A stretch of 64,000 bases of DNA from Enterocloster lavalensis (GCF_902364025.1 NZ_CABJCG010000016.1:77997-141996), one strand, 5' to 3'. Shown: positions 56,085-64,000, counted from the first letter of the stretch. Made by a program: numbers and translations. Notes: a model not told the origin generated them from the letters alone.

Positions 56085-56501
56085 ATGGACAAGGCAGCGG
56101 TGACCCTACAAGTATTTTTCGAAGATCCTTTTTGGGTAGGAATTTTTGAGCGGGTGAGTGCCGGGAAGTTAGAGGCATGTAAGGTAACATTTGGCCCGGA
56201 ACCCAAGGACTACGAGGTTTTGGATTTCATCCGGAAAGGTTACTTCGGGCTGCGGTTTAGTCCGGCTGTGGAAGCAACTGTGAAAAGCCGTCCGGCAAGC
56301 CCCAAGCGAATGCAGCGGGAAGCCAGGCGCGAGGTTCAGAATGTTGGGATTGGAACAAAATCCCAACAGGCACTGAGCTTGCAGCATGAGCAGATGAAAA
56401 CAGAGCGCAAGGTGTTGAGCCGGCAAAAAAGAGAGGAAGAGAAACAGCGCCTGTTTGAGCTGAAGCAGCAAAAACGTAAGGAAAAGCACCGGGGCAGATA
56501 A
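56085..56501 (+). CDS. yjdF: YjdF-family protein (DUF2992)
   Basis: This is a 138-residue protein behind AAGGAGGACAAGAA. The N-terminal domain (VTLQVFFEDPFWVGIFERVSAG pattern: FFEDPFWVG, FERV, CKVTFGPEPKDYEV) is the YjdF signature, and the long basic, helical tail (about 75-138, rich in Lys, Arg, Gln and Glu) is also typical. The function is unknown; in many Firmicutes expression is controlled by a riboswitch for aza-aromatic compounds, suggesting a role in handling toxic heterocycles. Confidence 0.92.
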   Translation: MDKAAVTLQVFFEDPFWVGIFERVSAGKLEACKVTFGPEPKDYEVLDFIRKGYFGLRFSPAVEATVKSRPASPKRMQREARREVQNVGIGTKSQQALSLQHEQMKTERKVLSRQKREEEKQRLFELKQQKRKEKHRGR

Positions 56502-56545
56502 TTCAATCTCTGTAAAACCCCATTCATCTGCTTTTCGAAAAACAA

Positions 56546-56590
56546 AAAAGTCCTGCGGACAGGAAGCATTTTCCGTCCACAGGACTTTTC
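56546..56590. terminator. Terminator after yjdF (may work both ways)
   Basis: AAAAGTCCTG pairs with CAGGACTTTT, extended inside by GGAC/GTCC. An A run precedes and a T run follows, so it can stop transcription in either direction. Confidence 0.92.
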
Positions 56591-56805
56591 TTTTGAAAAC
56601 ATTGGACCGCTGGCGCAGCCTGCGGGCCCTTGCGATCCGCCTATCACTCAATTACCCGATTTTGCCCCAATAAAAAACGTACCATTTTCAGGCACGAGGC
56701 AGTTACTACTATAACACAACACATATTATAAGTCTATTCATTTTCAACTTTCCTGGTAAAATAAAATTAACGGCGCCGTAAACCAATTTGAGAGGAGCAA
56801 CCAAG

Positions 56806-57519
56806 ATGTCAGCTGATTTTCAAAACATAGCGGATTATTATGACGCAATGTATGTAGAGCCAAAAGAGTATGAAAAAGAGACCGAAAAAGTAATACAACT
56901 GATTGAACAATATAGCCAATCGGATAATACCCGTATATTGGATATTGCCTGCGGCACAGGAGAACAAAGCCTATATCTGGCAAAACATTATCAGGTTACG
57001 GGGATTGATTTGAGCAAGGAAATGTTGGAAAAGGCCAGAGAAAAAGTGCCGGCCGCAGAATTTTTAGAGGAAGACATGCTGGATTTTAAACTGAATCATC
57101 GATATAAAGCGGCGGTCAATCTCTACGGCAGCATCGGATTTGCGGAAAATTTACAGCGCATGGAAAATGGAATCCGCTGCGTTTGGGAGTGTCTGGAGGA
57201 AGGAGGCGTGCTGATCCTGACGCCCTGGGGAACAAAGGAAACATTTGCAGAAGAGATCGTTGCCGACTGCCGGGAGCGGGATGGCCTGCAGTTCTGCCGG
57301 ATGGAAACCGTAAAACGCGCTTCCGGGGACAAAGTTGAAGTGGAAATGTTCCACCTGATCGGAAAAGGATTAGCCGTGCAGCAGTTCCACCACGTTCAGC
57401 ACATAACGCTTTTTTCGGAAGAAGAATACAAAAATGCACTGGAGAAGGCTGGCTTTACCATCCGTGCCCGCCTTTCGGAGCAGGAATTCCGGATGGGAGC
57501 GTTTGTTTGCACAAAATAG
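56806..57519 (+). CDS. Class I SAM-dependent methyltransferase
   Basis: The product is about 237 residues, starting at the ATG at 56806 (MSADFQNIADYYD) with GAGAGGAG upstream. Motif I is ILDIACGTGEQSLYLA (about 44-59), followed by the acidic residue in VTGIDLS and the motif LEEDMLDF. It matches small-molecule methyltransferases of the UbiE/BioC-like group. The acceptor cannot be told from sequence. It stands alone between two hairpins. Confidence 0.9.
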   Translation: MSADFQNIADYYDAMYVEPKEYEKETEKVIQLIEQYSQSDNTRILDIACGTGEQSLYLAKHYQVTGIDLSKEMLEKAREKVPAAEFLEEDMLDFKLNHRYKAAVNLYGSIGFAENLQRMENGIRCVWECLEEGGVLILTPWGTKETFAEEIVADCRERDGLQFCRMETVKRASGDKVEVEMFHLIGKGLAVQQFHHVQHITLFSEEEYKNALEKAGFTIRARLSEQEFRMGAFVCTK

Positions 57520-57541
57520 TACAAAGTAAAATTGGGAAGCA

Positions 57542-57570
57542 ATGGGGAAGCGCATTCCGCGCTTCCCCAT
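57542..57570 (+). terminator. Hairpin after the methyltransferase gene
   Basis: A perfect 12 bp stem ATGGGGAAGCGC/GCGCTTCCCCAT with a 5 nt loop. There is no clear T run, so termination by it is likely but not certain. The remaining sequence to 57742 shows nothing recognisable. Confidence 0.6.
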
Positions 57571-57742
57571 AATTGACCGTTCCATACTGCGAACAAAGCG
57601 GGCAGATATGTGCTGCCAAAGCCCATCACACCGCTGTCTCAACGCCGCACCGACACGTACCACTGCCAAAACGCAGATCAATTTTGGATAATATCCATTA
57701 AACTTGCCGCTTGATCTAAAAACTTAAATCCATCCCTAATCC

Positions 57743-58342
57743 TCAAGTCTCCAGCCACCACGGCATTTTACCCGATATTCCCTCAGAGCTGTCATCCTGC
57801 GTTAATGTTTTCCCCAATTTCCGTGCCAGCTCCTTCAACTGCATCCGGTATAACCCAGCCACCGTCGCAGTGTTGAAATAGGGCTGTCCAAAGTGGACGG
57901 TTGCCTGCTGGTACACGATCCTCTTAATATCCCTCATCTCCCTGTTTCGTTCCTCTGGATCACTGATTCCAAGGGCCGCAAGATCCTCAAAGAAACTCCG
58001 TTTGTAAATGAACCGATACTCCTTCAATCCCAAAATGGACCAGAGCGTATCGTAAAAAGGCACTTTGTAGGCTTTCAGCCAGTCCCACATGATCTCCGGG
58101 TCTGTCACATTTGGGTTTTCCGCGTGGCAGCGGGCGCAGAGGAGCACCAGATTTGCGGGCTCATCCTTGCCTCCCAGGGAGTCCGGTACAATGTGACAGC
58201 GCTCAAGATTGCGTTTGCAGCCGCAGCGCCAGCAGCGCTCGTGGGCCTCTGCTGCGTCCACGCTAAAGTCCGATTCATCAATGCGGGAGAACTAATAATT
58301 TACAATTTCTGGTATTTTTGTCTTGATCGGTTTACGCTTCAT
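57743..58342 (-). pseudogene. HNH endonuclease gene with an in-frame TAG at codon 17
   Basis: The long open part, from a GTG at 58261 to 57743 (172 residues), has a clear HNH zinc-nuclease domain: CWRCGCKRNLERCHIVPDSLGG, in which the zinc cysteines and the RCHIVP histidine are visible, then NLVLLCARCHAENPN. Reading further upstream in the same frame gives a better beginning: ATG at 58342, with GAGGAGG 11 bp before it, encoding MKRKPIKTKIPEIVNY, then a TAG (58294-58292), then FSRIDESDFS leading straight into the open part. So one base change has probably broken a 199-codon gene. A product could still start at the GTG at 58261. The function would be DNA cleavage, perhaps as an orphan or defence nuclease. 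Confidence 0.75.
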
Positions 58343-58515
58343 AAGTATGTAATCCTCCTCTGTAAAAAAGCTACGATAAGGAAAGGATACCAGAAAATTC
58401 TATTTATGTAAACGGAAAATGCCATTCCAACCGTATGTCCCCTCTGTTTCGCCTTGCAACCTGCCTCAAAGCCGATTATAATATTTCTTATCTTAAACAA
58501 AAGCGGGTGACCATT

Positions 58516-61500
58516 ATGTACATAGCGGATTTACATATTCATTCCCGGTATTCCCGGGCGACCAGCAAGGACCTGACGCCGGAACAGCTGGATTACTGGG
58601 CAGGGCGTAAGGGAATTCAGATTCTGGGCACCGGGGATTTTACCCATCCGGCGTGGCGGGAGGAATTGCAGGAAAAGCTGGTTCCGGCAGAGGATGGACT
58701 GTACGCGCTGAAGGACGATCTGCGGCTGAGCGACCGCACCCTGGCAGGCAGCGGGAAGACCCGTTTTGTCATCTCGGGCGAGATCAGTTCCATCTATAAA
58801 AAGAATGGAAAAGTGCGCAAGGTGCACAGCGTGATTTTGCTGCCCAGCCTTGAGTCCGCGGAACTGCTCTCCCGGAAATTGGAAACCATTGGGAACATCC
58901 ACTCCGATGGCCGGCCGATTTTGGGCCTGGACTGTCGGGACCTTTTGGAGATTACCCTGGAAATCTGTCCGGAAGCCATCTACATTCCAGCGCACATCTG
59001 GACGCCTCATTTTTCATTATTCGGAGCATTTTCCGGGTTTGACACGGTGGAGGAGTGCTATGAAGATTTGACGCCCCACATTCATGCCATGGAGACCGGC
59101 CTGTCCTCGGACCCGCCCATGAACTGGCGGCTTTCCGCGCTGGACTCCTATCAGCTGGTGTCAAATTCCGACGCCCACTCCCCGTCAAAGCTGGGCCGCG
59201 AGGCCAATCTTTTGAACATTGAAATGAGTTACGAGGGCCTATACGGAGCCATCCAGCGGGGCGACGGTCTTGAGGGTACCATTGAGTTTTTCCCCGAGGA
59301 GGGCAAATACCATTTTGACGGTCACCGGAAATGCCACCTCTGCCTCAGCCCCGTGGAAGCGGAGCGTTATGACGGGAAATGCCCGGTTTGCGGCAAAAAG
59401 CTGACGATTGGCGTGTCCCACCGCGTGGAGCAGCTGGCGGACCGGAAAGAGGGATTCCAGCTGGAGGGGGCGCGTCCATTTGAAAGTCTGGTGCCCCTTC
59501 CGGAGGTGATTGCGGCCTCCACCGGCCGTTCCGCCGCCAGCGCAAAGGTTCAGGTTCAGTACGAGGAAATGCTGGCCGGCCTGGGAACTGAGTTTTCCAT
59601 CCTGCGGGAGATTCCCATTGAGGACATACGCGAAAACGCAGGCTATCTGGTGTCCGAGGGCATTCGCCGTCTGCGGGAGGGAAAGGTGGAGCGCCTGCCC
59701 GGATTTGACGGTGAATACGGGAAAATCAAACTGTTCACCCCCTCCGAGATCGATAATCTGGACGGGCAGCTCAGCCTGTTTGCCGGATGGACCGCGGATG
59801 AAACCGCCGCCGTGGCAGCGCCGGCCGGAGCGATTCAAGACGCAGAAAATGACAACGTTTCCGCCTCTTCACCGGCCTCCTCGCCAGCGGAAAATACGCC
59901 TTTTTCCGGGACGGATTCCGATCCTGAAATTTTACAAATGGCCGAAAATGCCGCCTCAACCGTTCATTTTCCGCTGGTCTTAAATCCCGAACAGACGCTG
60001 GCGGTCCGCTCTGCGGGACGGGCGGTAGCGGTGATCGCAGGGCCGGGAACCGGCAAGACCAGAACGCTGGTGGAGCGTATTTCCTATCTGCTTGAAACCC
60101 GGAGGGTGAAGCCGACGCAGATCACTGCCGTCACCTTCACCAACAAGGCCGCGGAGGAGATGCGCACCCGTCTGGAAGAGAAAATGGGCGGGAAGCAGGC
60201 CGTAAAAAAACTCCGGATCGGCACATTCCATTCGATCTGCTTCGATCTCTTAAGAAAGCAGGGATTGGAATTTTTGATGGCAGACGAGTCGGAAATGCTG
60301 GAAATTGCCCGCGAAGCCATTCGGGCGGAGGGCCTGTCCATAAAACCGTCCCGGCTTCTGCGCTACATATCCCTTAAAAAAGCGGGCAGCGCCCCGGATG
60401 AGGTAGAGGCGGAAATTCAGGAAGCGGAGCAGGAAGAAATGCAGGCGGATCATGCGTCCGCACCCTCCCAGCCAACCCGCGCCCAGTTGGAAGCGGCCGC
60501 GGAAAATTATCAGCAGGGCCTGGCTCAGATCGGCGCTCTGGATTTCGATGACTTGCTGCTGAAAGCGCTGGAGCTTGCAGAGCAGTCCCAAATGGAGCCG
60601 GAAGCATTTTCCTATCTGCTGGTGGACGAGTTTCAGGACATCAACCCGGTTCAGTACCGTCTGATCCGCGCATGGAGCCGATGTGGGAGAGAACTGTTTG
60701 TGATCGGCGACCCGGATCAGGCGATTTACAGCTTCCGCGGGACGGATGCGAAATGCTTCGAGCGCCTGGAGGCGGATGAGAAGGGGCTGGAGGTGATCCG
60801 GCTGGAGCAGAACTACCGGTCCACCCCTCAGGTGCTGGCTGCGGCGCAAGCCGTGATTTCCGTCAATCCCGGCGCCCGGCCTTGTCTGAAGGCCAACCGT
60901 GGGGAGGGCTACCCGGTGCGGGTGGTGACCGCCACAGGTGAGATGGCGGAAGCCATATTTGTGGCAAAGGAAATCAACCGCCTGATCGGTGGAATCGACA
61001 TGCTGGACGCGCAGGAGGGATTTTCCTGCCCTGACGACCGCCGGCCCAGAAGCTTTGCCGAAATAGCGGTGCTGTACCGCACCCACCGCCAGGCGGATCT
61101 GCTGGAAAAATGCCTGAGGCGCGAGGGAATCCCTTATGTTGTGGCAGGGCGCGACGAGTACCTTGAGGCGGACAGCGTGCGCGGAACCATTTGCTTTTTC
61201 CGCAGCCTGGCGGATCCCGACGATGGGTTGTCACGGCGGTTGTGCCTGAAATTGCTGTGGGGACTGGGTGAGGACTGCATTTCCGATTGCGTATTTCAGG
61301 CAATGGTTGACAAATATAGGAAGCAGATTAAAAAGGTCCGCCCGCAGAAAATGCTTGATTCATGGATCACGGACCTGGGCCTGACCGAGGACGCAGCCAT
61401 GCAGAAGCTTGTCTCCACGTCCGTTTTCTACAAAAATATGCCGGAGTTTCTGGAAAACCTGACCTTCGGCCGGGAGAGCGATCTGAAACGCTGCGGCAAA

Positions 61501-61821
61501 AAGAGTTACACGGCGGATGCGGTGACCTTGATGACCCTCCACGGCTCCAAGGGCCTGGAATTCCCCGTGGTGCTGCTCTATGGAGCGCGAAGGGGCCTGA
61601 TTCCTCTGGAAAATGGAAACGGCCGGATCGATGTTGAGGAAGAGCGGAGATTGTTTTTTGTGGGTATGACTCGGGCAAAAGAAGAACTGATTATAACTAC
61701 TTCCCAGGAACCATCACCATTTTTGGATCATATGCCAAAAGAAACATTCCTGGCCCAACGCGCGAATCCGCCGCGAGAGACAGAGGCGGCCAGGCAGCTG
61801 AGCCTTTTCGATTTTATGTAA
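58516..61821 (+). CDS. EndoQ-like PHP nuclease fused to a UvrD/Rep-type helicase
   Basis: The product is about 1101 residues, starting at MYIADLHIHSRYS. N-terminal part (1-420): PHP phosphoesterase with metal-binding DLHIH (5-9), GDFTH (40-44), His104, His160 and Asp219-His221 (NSDAH), then a four-cysteine zinc finger (Cys273, 276, 289, 292) and GRSAASAKVQVQYEEML, all as in endonuclease Q, which cuts DNA at deaminated bases. A QLSLF sequence at 418-422 and a low-complexity linker follow. C-terminal part (about 485-1101): SF1 helicase with Walker A AGPGTGKT, LLVDEFQDINP, GDPDQAIYSFRG, TLHGSKGLEFP and FFVGMTRAKEEL. The protein ends RQLSLFDFM, a second QLSLF. Endonuclease III follows 21 bp downstream. 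Confidence 0.92.
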   Translation: MYIADLHIHSRYSRATSKDLTPEQLDYWAGRKGIQILGTGDFTHPAWREELQEKLVPAEDGLYALKDDLRLSDRTLAGSGKTRFVISGEISSIYKKNGKVRKVHSVILLPSLESAELLSRKLETIGNIHSDGRPILGLDCRDLLEITLEICPEAIYIPAHIWTPHFSLFGAFSGFDTVEECYEDLTPHIHAMETGLSSDPPMNWRLSALDSYQLVSNSDAHSPSKLGREANLLNIEMSYEGLYGAIQRGDGLEGTIEFFPEEGKYHFDGHRKCHLCLSPVEAERYDGKCPVCGKKLTIGVSHRVEQLADRKEGFQLEGARPFESLVPLPEVIAASTGRSAASAKVQVQYEEMLAGLGTEFSILREIPIEDIRENAGYLVSEGIRRLREGKVERLPGFDGEYGKIKLFTPSEIDNLDGQLSLFAGWTADETAAVAAPAGAIQDAENDNVSASSPASSPAENTPFSGTDSDPEILQMAENAASTVHFPLVLNPEQTLAVRSAGRAVAVIAGPGTGKTRTLVERISYLLETRRVKPTQITAVTFTNKAAEEMRTRLEEKMGGKQAVKKLRIGTFHSICFDLLRKQGLEFLMADESEMLEIAREAIRAEGLSIKPSRLLRYISLKKAGSAPDEVEAEIQEAEQEEMQADHASAPSQPTRAQLEAAAENYQQGLAQIGALDFDDLLLKALELAEQSQMEPEAFSYLLVDEFQDINPVQYRLIRAWSRCGRELFVIGDPDQAIYSFRGTDAKCFERLEADEKGLEVIRLEQNYRSTPQVLAAAQAVISVNPGARPCLKANRGEGYPVRVVTATGEMAEAIFVAKEINRLIGGIDMLDAQEGFSCPDDRRPRSFAEIAVLYRTHRQADLLEKCLRREGIPYVVAGRDEYLEADSVRGTICFFRSLADPDDGLSRRLCLKLLWGLGEDCISDCVFQAMVDKYRKQIKKVRPQKMLDSWITDLGLTEDAAMQKLVSTSVFYKNMPEFLENLTFGRESDLKRCGKKSYTADAVTLMTLHGSKGLEFPVVLLYGARRGLIPLENGNGRIDVEEERRLFFVGMTRAKEELIITTSQEPSPFLDHMPKETFLAQRANPPRETEAARQLSLFDFM

Positions 61822-61842
61822 ATGCTTCGCAGGAGAGTACAG

Positions 61843-62520
61843 ATGTCAGAGGAAAAACAGAAGAAAATCGATACGGAAAAGCAGGTCAAGCCGGTTTTGA
61901 AACAGCTGGATCGTTTATACGGGACAACCAAGACGGGATTTTTTCATCAGGAACCATGGCAGCTCCTGGTAGCGATTATGCTCAGCGCCCAGAGTACGGA
62001 TAAGCAGGTGGAGGAAGTCTTGCCGGAGTTGTACCGGAATTATCCGAAAGTGGAGCATATGGCAAACGCTCCGGTGGAGGAAATCGAACGGAATATCCGA
62101 TCCATTGGTCTTTACAAAAGTAAGGCCAAAAACATCAAAAAGTGCTGCGGTCAGATCGTGACAGAATATGCGGGCCAGGTTCCGGAAACAATCGGGGAAC
62201 TGCTCAGGCTTGCGGGAGTAGGCCGCAAGACCGCGACACTGTACCTGGCGGATGCCCACGGGATTCCAGGCGTGACGGTGGACACCCATGTATTCAGAAT
62301 TTCCCGCCGTTTAGGGTGGGCTTTGGGGAAGAATCCCGCGCAGGTTGAGCTGGAGCTGCAGAAGGTATTGCCGATGGATTACTGGAACCGTATTAATTTT
62401 CAGTTGATTTACCATGGGAGAGCGGTGTGCACAGCCAGAAAGGCGCACTGTGAAATATGTCCGTTGGAGAAGTGGTGCGCGAAACGAATCGAGGAGAAAC
62501 CGGGAAAAACGGCCCGGTGA
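61843..62520 (+). CDS. nth: Endonuclease III
   Basis: The product is about 225 residues; the ATG at 61843 has AGGAGAG upstream. It is a DNA glycosylase/AP lyase for oxidised pyrimidines. The helix-hairpin-helix LRLAGVGRKTA carries the catalytic Lys129, VDTHV holds Asp147, and the C-terminal CTARKAHCEICPLEKWC holds the 4Fe-4S cluster. It lies 21 bp after the EndoQ-helicase fusion and probably shares its transcript. Confidence 0.96.
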   Translation: MSEEKQKKIDTEKQVKPVLKQLDRLYGTTKTGFFHQEPWQLLVAIMLSAQSTDKQVEEVLPELYRNYPKVEHMANAPVEEIERNIRSIGLYKSKAKNIKKCCGQIVTEYAGQVPETIGELLRLAGVGRKTATLYLADAHGIPGVTVDTHVFRISRRLGWALGKNPAQVELELQKVLPMDYWNRINFQLIYHGRAVCTARKAHCEICPLEKWCAKRIEEKPGKTAR

Positions 62521-62582
62521 GCCATCGGCGGAGCGACACGCCGGCTAAAGTCCGACGAAAGGAATCTGAGAGAGGTGAACAA

Positions 62583-63227
62583 GTGGAAAAGTCCGTGACA
62601 ATCGAACGAAACTATATACCACTGTGTCAGGCGCTCGCGCAGGAGCCGATGATCACAGCCCTGCAACGACGCAGCATCAATATGGTCCAGCCGGAAATGA
62701 TTCGGCTGTCCCGGTCGGAGCGCACGTTTGAGCAGTATACCTGCCTTTTTGGCGGGGAGAACCTGCCGGAAATGCTTTTGACTGGGATACGGCAAGCCAT
62801 GGAAGAGGCGGATAAAATATCACCGGTTTTAATGACAGAGCAGTATCCCTGGCTGAAAGGACCGTCCTGGATTTTGGAAATGCGAGATGTGAGCCATTAT
62901 AAAGTGACGGTTCAGTTTGCTGCGGAAACATTCTTCAATATATGGAGGATATGCGGCGAACAGGAAGCAGCGGGCGAGTTGGCCGACGCAAACGGGGCTG
63001 GTTCTGCGGTATTGCGGTTGTATTTGGAAAAGGATCCGGCGATCCGGGAGGTGGATTGTGGGTTTGAAGGAGTTGGTATGAAGATACCGGTGGAAGTTTG
63101 TTCTGAAGGCGAAGTCATGAAAATCACTGTAAAAGAGCGGGAGACTATGTTGCGGATGGTGAAGGAACTGATATTAAACGGAAACCTTGATTTGAGGCGA
63201 TATGTAGCGGGGGAGTGTGAGATTTAA
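62583..63227 (+). CDS. Unrecognised protein (214 aa) downstream of nth
   Basis: I choose the GTG at 62583 (VEKSVTIERNYIPL), with GAGAGAGGTG about 8 bp upstream. The frame is open further back into nth, but that region codes for nth. The protein has no membrane segment; it contains two alpha/beta halves and a C-terminal helix with KERETMLRMVKELILNGN. A conserved-looking WLKGPSWILEMRDVSHYKV strand occurs mid-protein. I do not recognise it. It is in line with the repair genes, but no functional link can be shown. Confidence 0.7.
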   Translation: MEKSVTIERNYIPLCQALAQEPMITALQRRSINMVQPEMIRLSRSERTFEQYTCLFGGENLPEMLLTGIRQAMEEADKISPVLMTEQYPWLKGPSWILEMRDVSHYKVTVQFAAETFFNIWRICGEQEAAGELADANGAGSAVLRLYLEKDPAIREVDCGFEGVGMKIPVEVCSEGEVMKITVKERETMLRMVKELILNGNLDLRRYVAGECEI

Positions 63228-63282
63228 AAACGGGGCTACAGGAGATAGAATGTAGTGGGCGGATCAAATGTAGAGGATACAT

Positions 63283-63454
63283 AGTGCGAATCCTAAGTGA
63301 ACATGAAAATGTAGGAGGATTCGCACTGGGAAATTGGGGATTTATGGGAGAATATGGCGCGGTGGAAATATAAAGGTTGAGTTTTTGAGAGAGGAGGGGT
63401 ACAATAGGGATAAGAAATTGACGGGATTAGAAGGGATTTTTGGTAATGGTTGCT
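63283..63454 (+). promoter_or_regulatory. Leader of CRISPR array 2
   Basis: A perfect 12 bp inverted repeat AGTGCGAATCCT (63283-63294) and AGGATTCGCACT (63316-63327) encloses AAGTGAACAT (63295-63304). An A+T-rich stretch then runs to GGTTGCT immediately before the first repeat. The element resembles the leader of array 1 and sits 128 nt from the first repeat, against 129 nt there. Confidence 0.75.
63377..63405 (+). promoter_or_regulatory. Promoter of CRISPR array 2
   Basis: TTGAGT at 63377-63382, a 17 bp spacer and TACAAT at 63400-63405, about 50 bp before the first repeat and inside the leader. Confidence 0.6.
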
Positions 63455-63904
63455 GTCGCATTCTTGTGAGGGAGTGCGTGGATTGAAATATGCAGAGATA
63501 GAAGAACACAGCAAAAAACCGGCAGTCGCATTCTTGTGAGGGAGTGCGTGGATTGAAATCAGTTCTACTTTCAAACTGGATTGTATCCATATTTGTCGCA
63601 TTCTTGTGAGGGAGTGCGTGGATTGAAATATCTGTCCATAGTTTGGTTCCGGCGCGGGAGCTGGTCGCATTCTTGTGAGGGAGTGCGTGGATTGAAATAC
63701 AGAGGGATATGGGCAGCATGAGTATTACCTGGTCGCATTCTTGCGAGGGAATGCGTGGATTGAAATATCTGAGCCTTTTCCTCCGCAGCTTTTTCCTCCG
63801 TCGCATTCTTGCGAGGGAATGAGTGGATTGAAATAGAATTAATAAAGTATCTGTTGTCAATGAAGGCATGTCGCATTCTTGCGAGGGAATGCGTGGATTG
63901 CAAG
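63455..63904 (+). CRISPR. CRISPR array 2, seven repeats and six spacers
   Basis: Repeats of 35 nt begin at 63455, 63525, 63595, 63664, 63732, 63800 and 63870. They start GTCGCATTCTTG and end TGCGTGGATTGAAAT, the type I-C ending, with a stem CGCATTC/(G)AGTGCG or GAATGCG. Spacers are 33-35 nt. Repeats 1-4 read TTGTGAGGGAGTGCG; repeats 5-7 read TTGCGAGGGAATGCG (repeat 6 GAATGAG). The last repeat ends in a changed GATTGCAAG, marking the trailer end. No cas genes adjoin it in the window. The last 96 bp of the window show no feature. Confidence 0.97.
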
Positions 63905-64000
63905 GTTTTTGGCGATACTCAAAATGGGTGACAGAATAGCTTATTGTGAGTATGTGAAAGTTTTTCTGTAAATAAGGTTTTATAAGGTCTTCTATGGTAA

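Noticed and set aside
58292..58294. TAG in the HNH gene as a decoded pyrrolysine or other recoded codon
   Set aside because: No pyrrolysine genes are seen in the window, the residue is in a non-catalytic N-terminal stretch, and the next codons read on normally; a plain nonsense change is simpler.
61798..63780. A 12 bp match (CTGAGCCTTTTC) between spacer 5 of array 2 and the end of the EndoQ-helicase gene, as a self-targeting spacer
   Set aside because: The match covers about a third of the spacer and stops abruptly; this length is expected by chance among many comparisons.

Overview
The window looks like a chromosome segment of a GC-rich, strictly anaerobic gut Firmicute, most likely a Lachnospiraceae (Clostridium cluster XIVa) bacterium. 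The evidence is strong AGGAGG-type ribosome sites, oxygen-sensitive glycyl-radical and double-cubane enzymes, YesM/YesN-type two-component genes, a DUF1275 protein, a RecQ with a clostridial-type tail and a type I-C CRISPR system. The genus is not certain. I saw no rRNA, tRNA, insertion sequence or prophage.

Layout. 1-3.3 kb: a sensor kinase cut by the left edge, a solute-binding-like protein and an AraC-type response regulator in one operon. 3.4-5.9 kb: a LysR regulator, a small unknown gene and a DUF1275 membrane protein. 6.2-16.3 kb: a catabolic cluster with a PTS EIICBA permease, DeoR regulator, glycyl-radical activase (divergent), glycyl-radical enzyme, fructose-6-phosphate-aldolase-like enzyme, ROK kinase and glycerol dehydrogenase. 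This set matches the recently described radical-mediated breakdown of 1,5-anhydrohexitol 6-phosphates to glyceraldehyde 3-phosphate and 1,2-propanediol. 16.6-18.2 kb: a HicB-like antitoxin without a HicA toxin, and a metallo-beta-lactamase-fold protein. 18.4-27.1 kb: MFS transporter, C-S-lyase-type aminotransferase, OmpR-type two-component system, second MFS, BCCT transporter and an enolase-superfamily enzyme. The last five are tightly coupled. 27.1-33.2 kb: a signalling island with a GGDEF/EAL protein, a regulator carrying two GntR-type helix-turn-helix domains and a large hybrid kinase. 33.4-36.4 kb: RecQ and a small partner. 36.4-39.4 kb: a LysR regulator diverging from a double-cubane-cluster protein and its ATP-driven activator. 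39.5-47.7 kb: unknown genes, a TipA-like MerR regulator and an Lhr-type helicase.

47.8-55.9 kb holds a complete type I-C CRISPR-Cas operon (cas3-cas5-cas8c-cas7-cas4-cas1-cas2) with a two-spacer array. A six-spacer array with a different repeat lies 8 kb further on at 63.5-63.9 kb. The two leaders share an inverted-repeat element at almost the same distance from the first repeat. Between the arrays lie a YjdF gene with a structured 5' leader, a methyltransferase, an HNH endonuclease gene broken by an in-frame TAG, and a DNA-repair pair: an EndoQ-like nuclease fused to a UvrD-like helicase, with two sliding-clamp-type motifs, followed by endonuclease III.

A feature running through the window is the presence of short GC-rich tandem repeats, mostly with periods of 18 bp or multiples of it, inside protein linkers and at gene ends. 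All functional calls come from reading the sequence and from knowledge of protein families. No database search was run.
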